A stretch of 64,000 bases of DNA, from NCBI GenBank assembly GCA_031272985.1, contig JAISSU010000029.1:186001-250000 (forward strand), in the 5' to 3' direction. Below the pieces are notes generated by a model. It was not told the origin of the DNA. It ran no database searches and saw only the letters and a program-made list of their open reading frames with translations. The position numbers and the translations under genes are program-made. This stretch comes from Lachnospiraceae bacterium (GTDB taxonomy: Bacteria > Bacillota > Clostridia > Lachnospirales > Lachnospiraceae). The stretch's first letter is position 1. Each line of letters opens with the position of its first letter. This document shows, in pieces, positions 63,988 to 64,000 of the stretch.

Positions 63988-64000
63988 CAAATGTTCTGCA

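Overview
The window looks like a chromosomal segment of a low-to-mid GC Gram-positive anaerobe of the Clostridia, most likely a Lachnospiraceae-type gut bacterium. This is an inference from gene content and protein style: ATP-type PfkA with the DUF1934 neighbour, DnaD/DnaI-type primosome proteins, RqcP-FtsB order, a one-polypeptide glycyl-tRNA synthetase, SPDTG-type wall-sorting signals and strong GGAGG ribosome binding sites. I saw no rRNA, tRNA, CRISPR array, insertion sequence or phage gene.

Layout. 1-9000: the 3' end of dnaE, pfkA plus a DUF1934 gene, a small membrane protein, a secreted trigger-factor-like lipoprotein, a MATE transporter, guaA and a membrane-anchored glucosaminidase. 9000-28000: an accessory block that reads as one organophosphate-uptake and dephosphorylation regulon. 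It holds a fused-permease ABC importer, four HAD-family proteins, a circularly permuted iPGM-like protein, a LacI-type regulator, a PHP phosphoesterase, a PfkB kinase and an endonuclease/exonuclease/phosphatase protein. An MgtC-like protein and a heterodimeric ABC exporter are embedded in it. Strong promoters in this block carry variants of one palindrome, CGnAAACGTTTnCG, just downstream of their -10 boxes, the expected pattern for repression by the local LacI protein. 28000-43200: two nuclease-like ATPases, two very large wall-anchored GH29-like (alpha-L-fucosidase-type) proteins and a fucose/arabinose isomerase-like enzyme. 43200-64000: housekeeping genes (murC, dnaD-dnaI, prs-cca-phosphohexomutase, hup-rqcP-ftsB, rpsF-ssb-rpsR, plsC, ispE-GntR-thioesterase, cvfB, glyQS, an RluF-like synthase, ligA).

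The most striking signals are these. (1) The two surface fucosidase-like genes each have a long G homopolymer at a control point. Nine Gs frameshift the signal peptide of the first gene. Ten Gs lie between the -35-like and -10 boxes of the second. Together they look like a pair of phase-variable switches, unless the run lengths are sequencing errors. (2) The iPGM-like protein has the normal C-terminal half of the family before the normal N-terminal half, with nearly all active-site residues kept. (3) The LacI operators tie at least four transcription units into one regulon whose substrate cannot be named from sequence, but whose enzymes are almost all phosphoesterases.

Smaller observations include a row of DnaA boxes with competing hairpins ahead of the dnaD-dnaI operon, a 32-bp duplication of the dnaI 3' end, 63-bp in-frame repeats ahead of rqcP, and a cvfB gene with a strong ribosome binding site but no ordinary start codon beside it.
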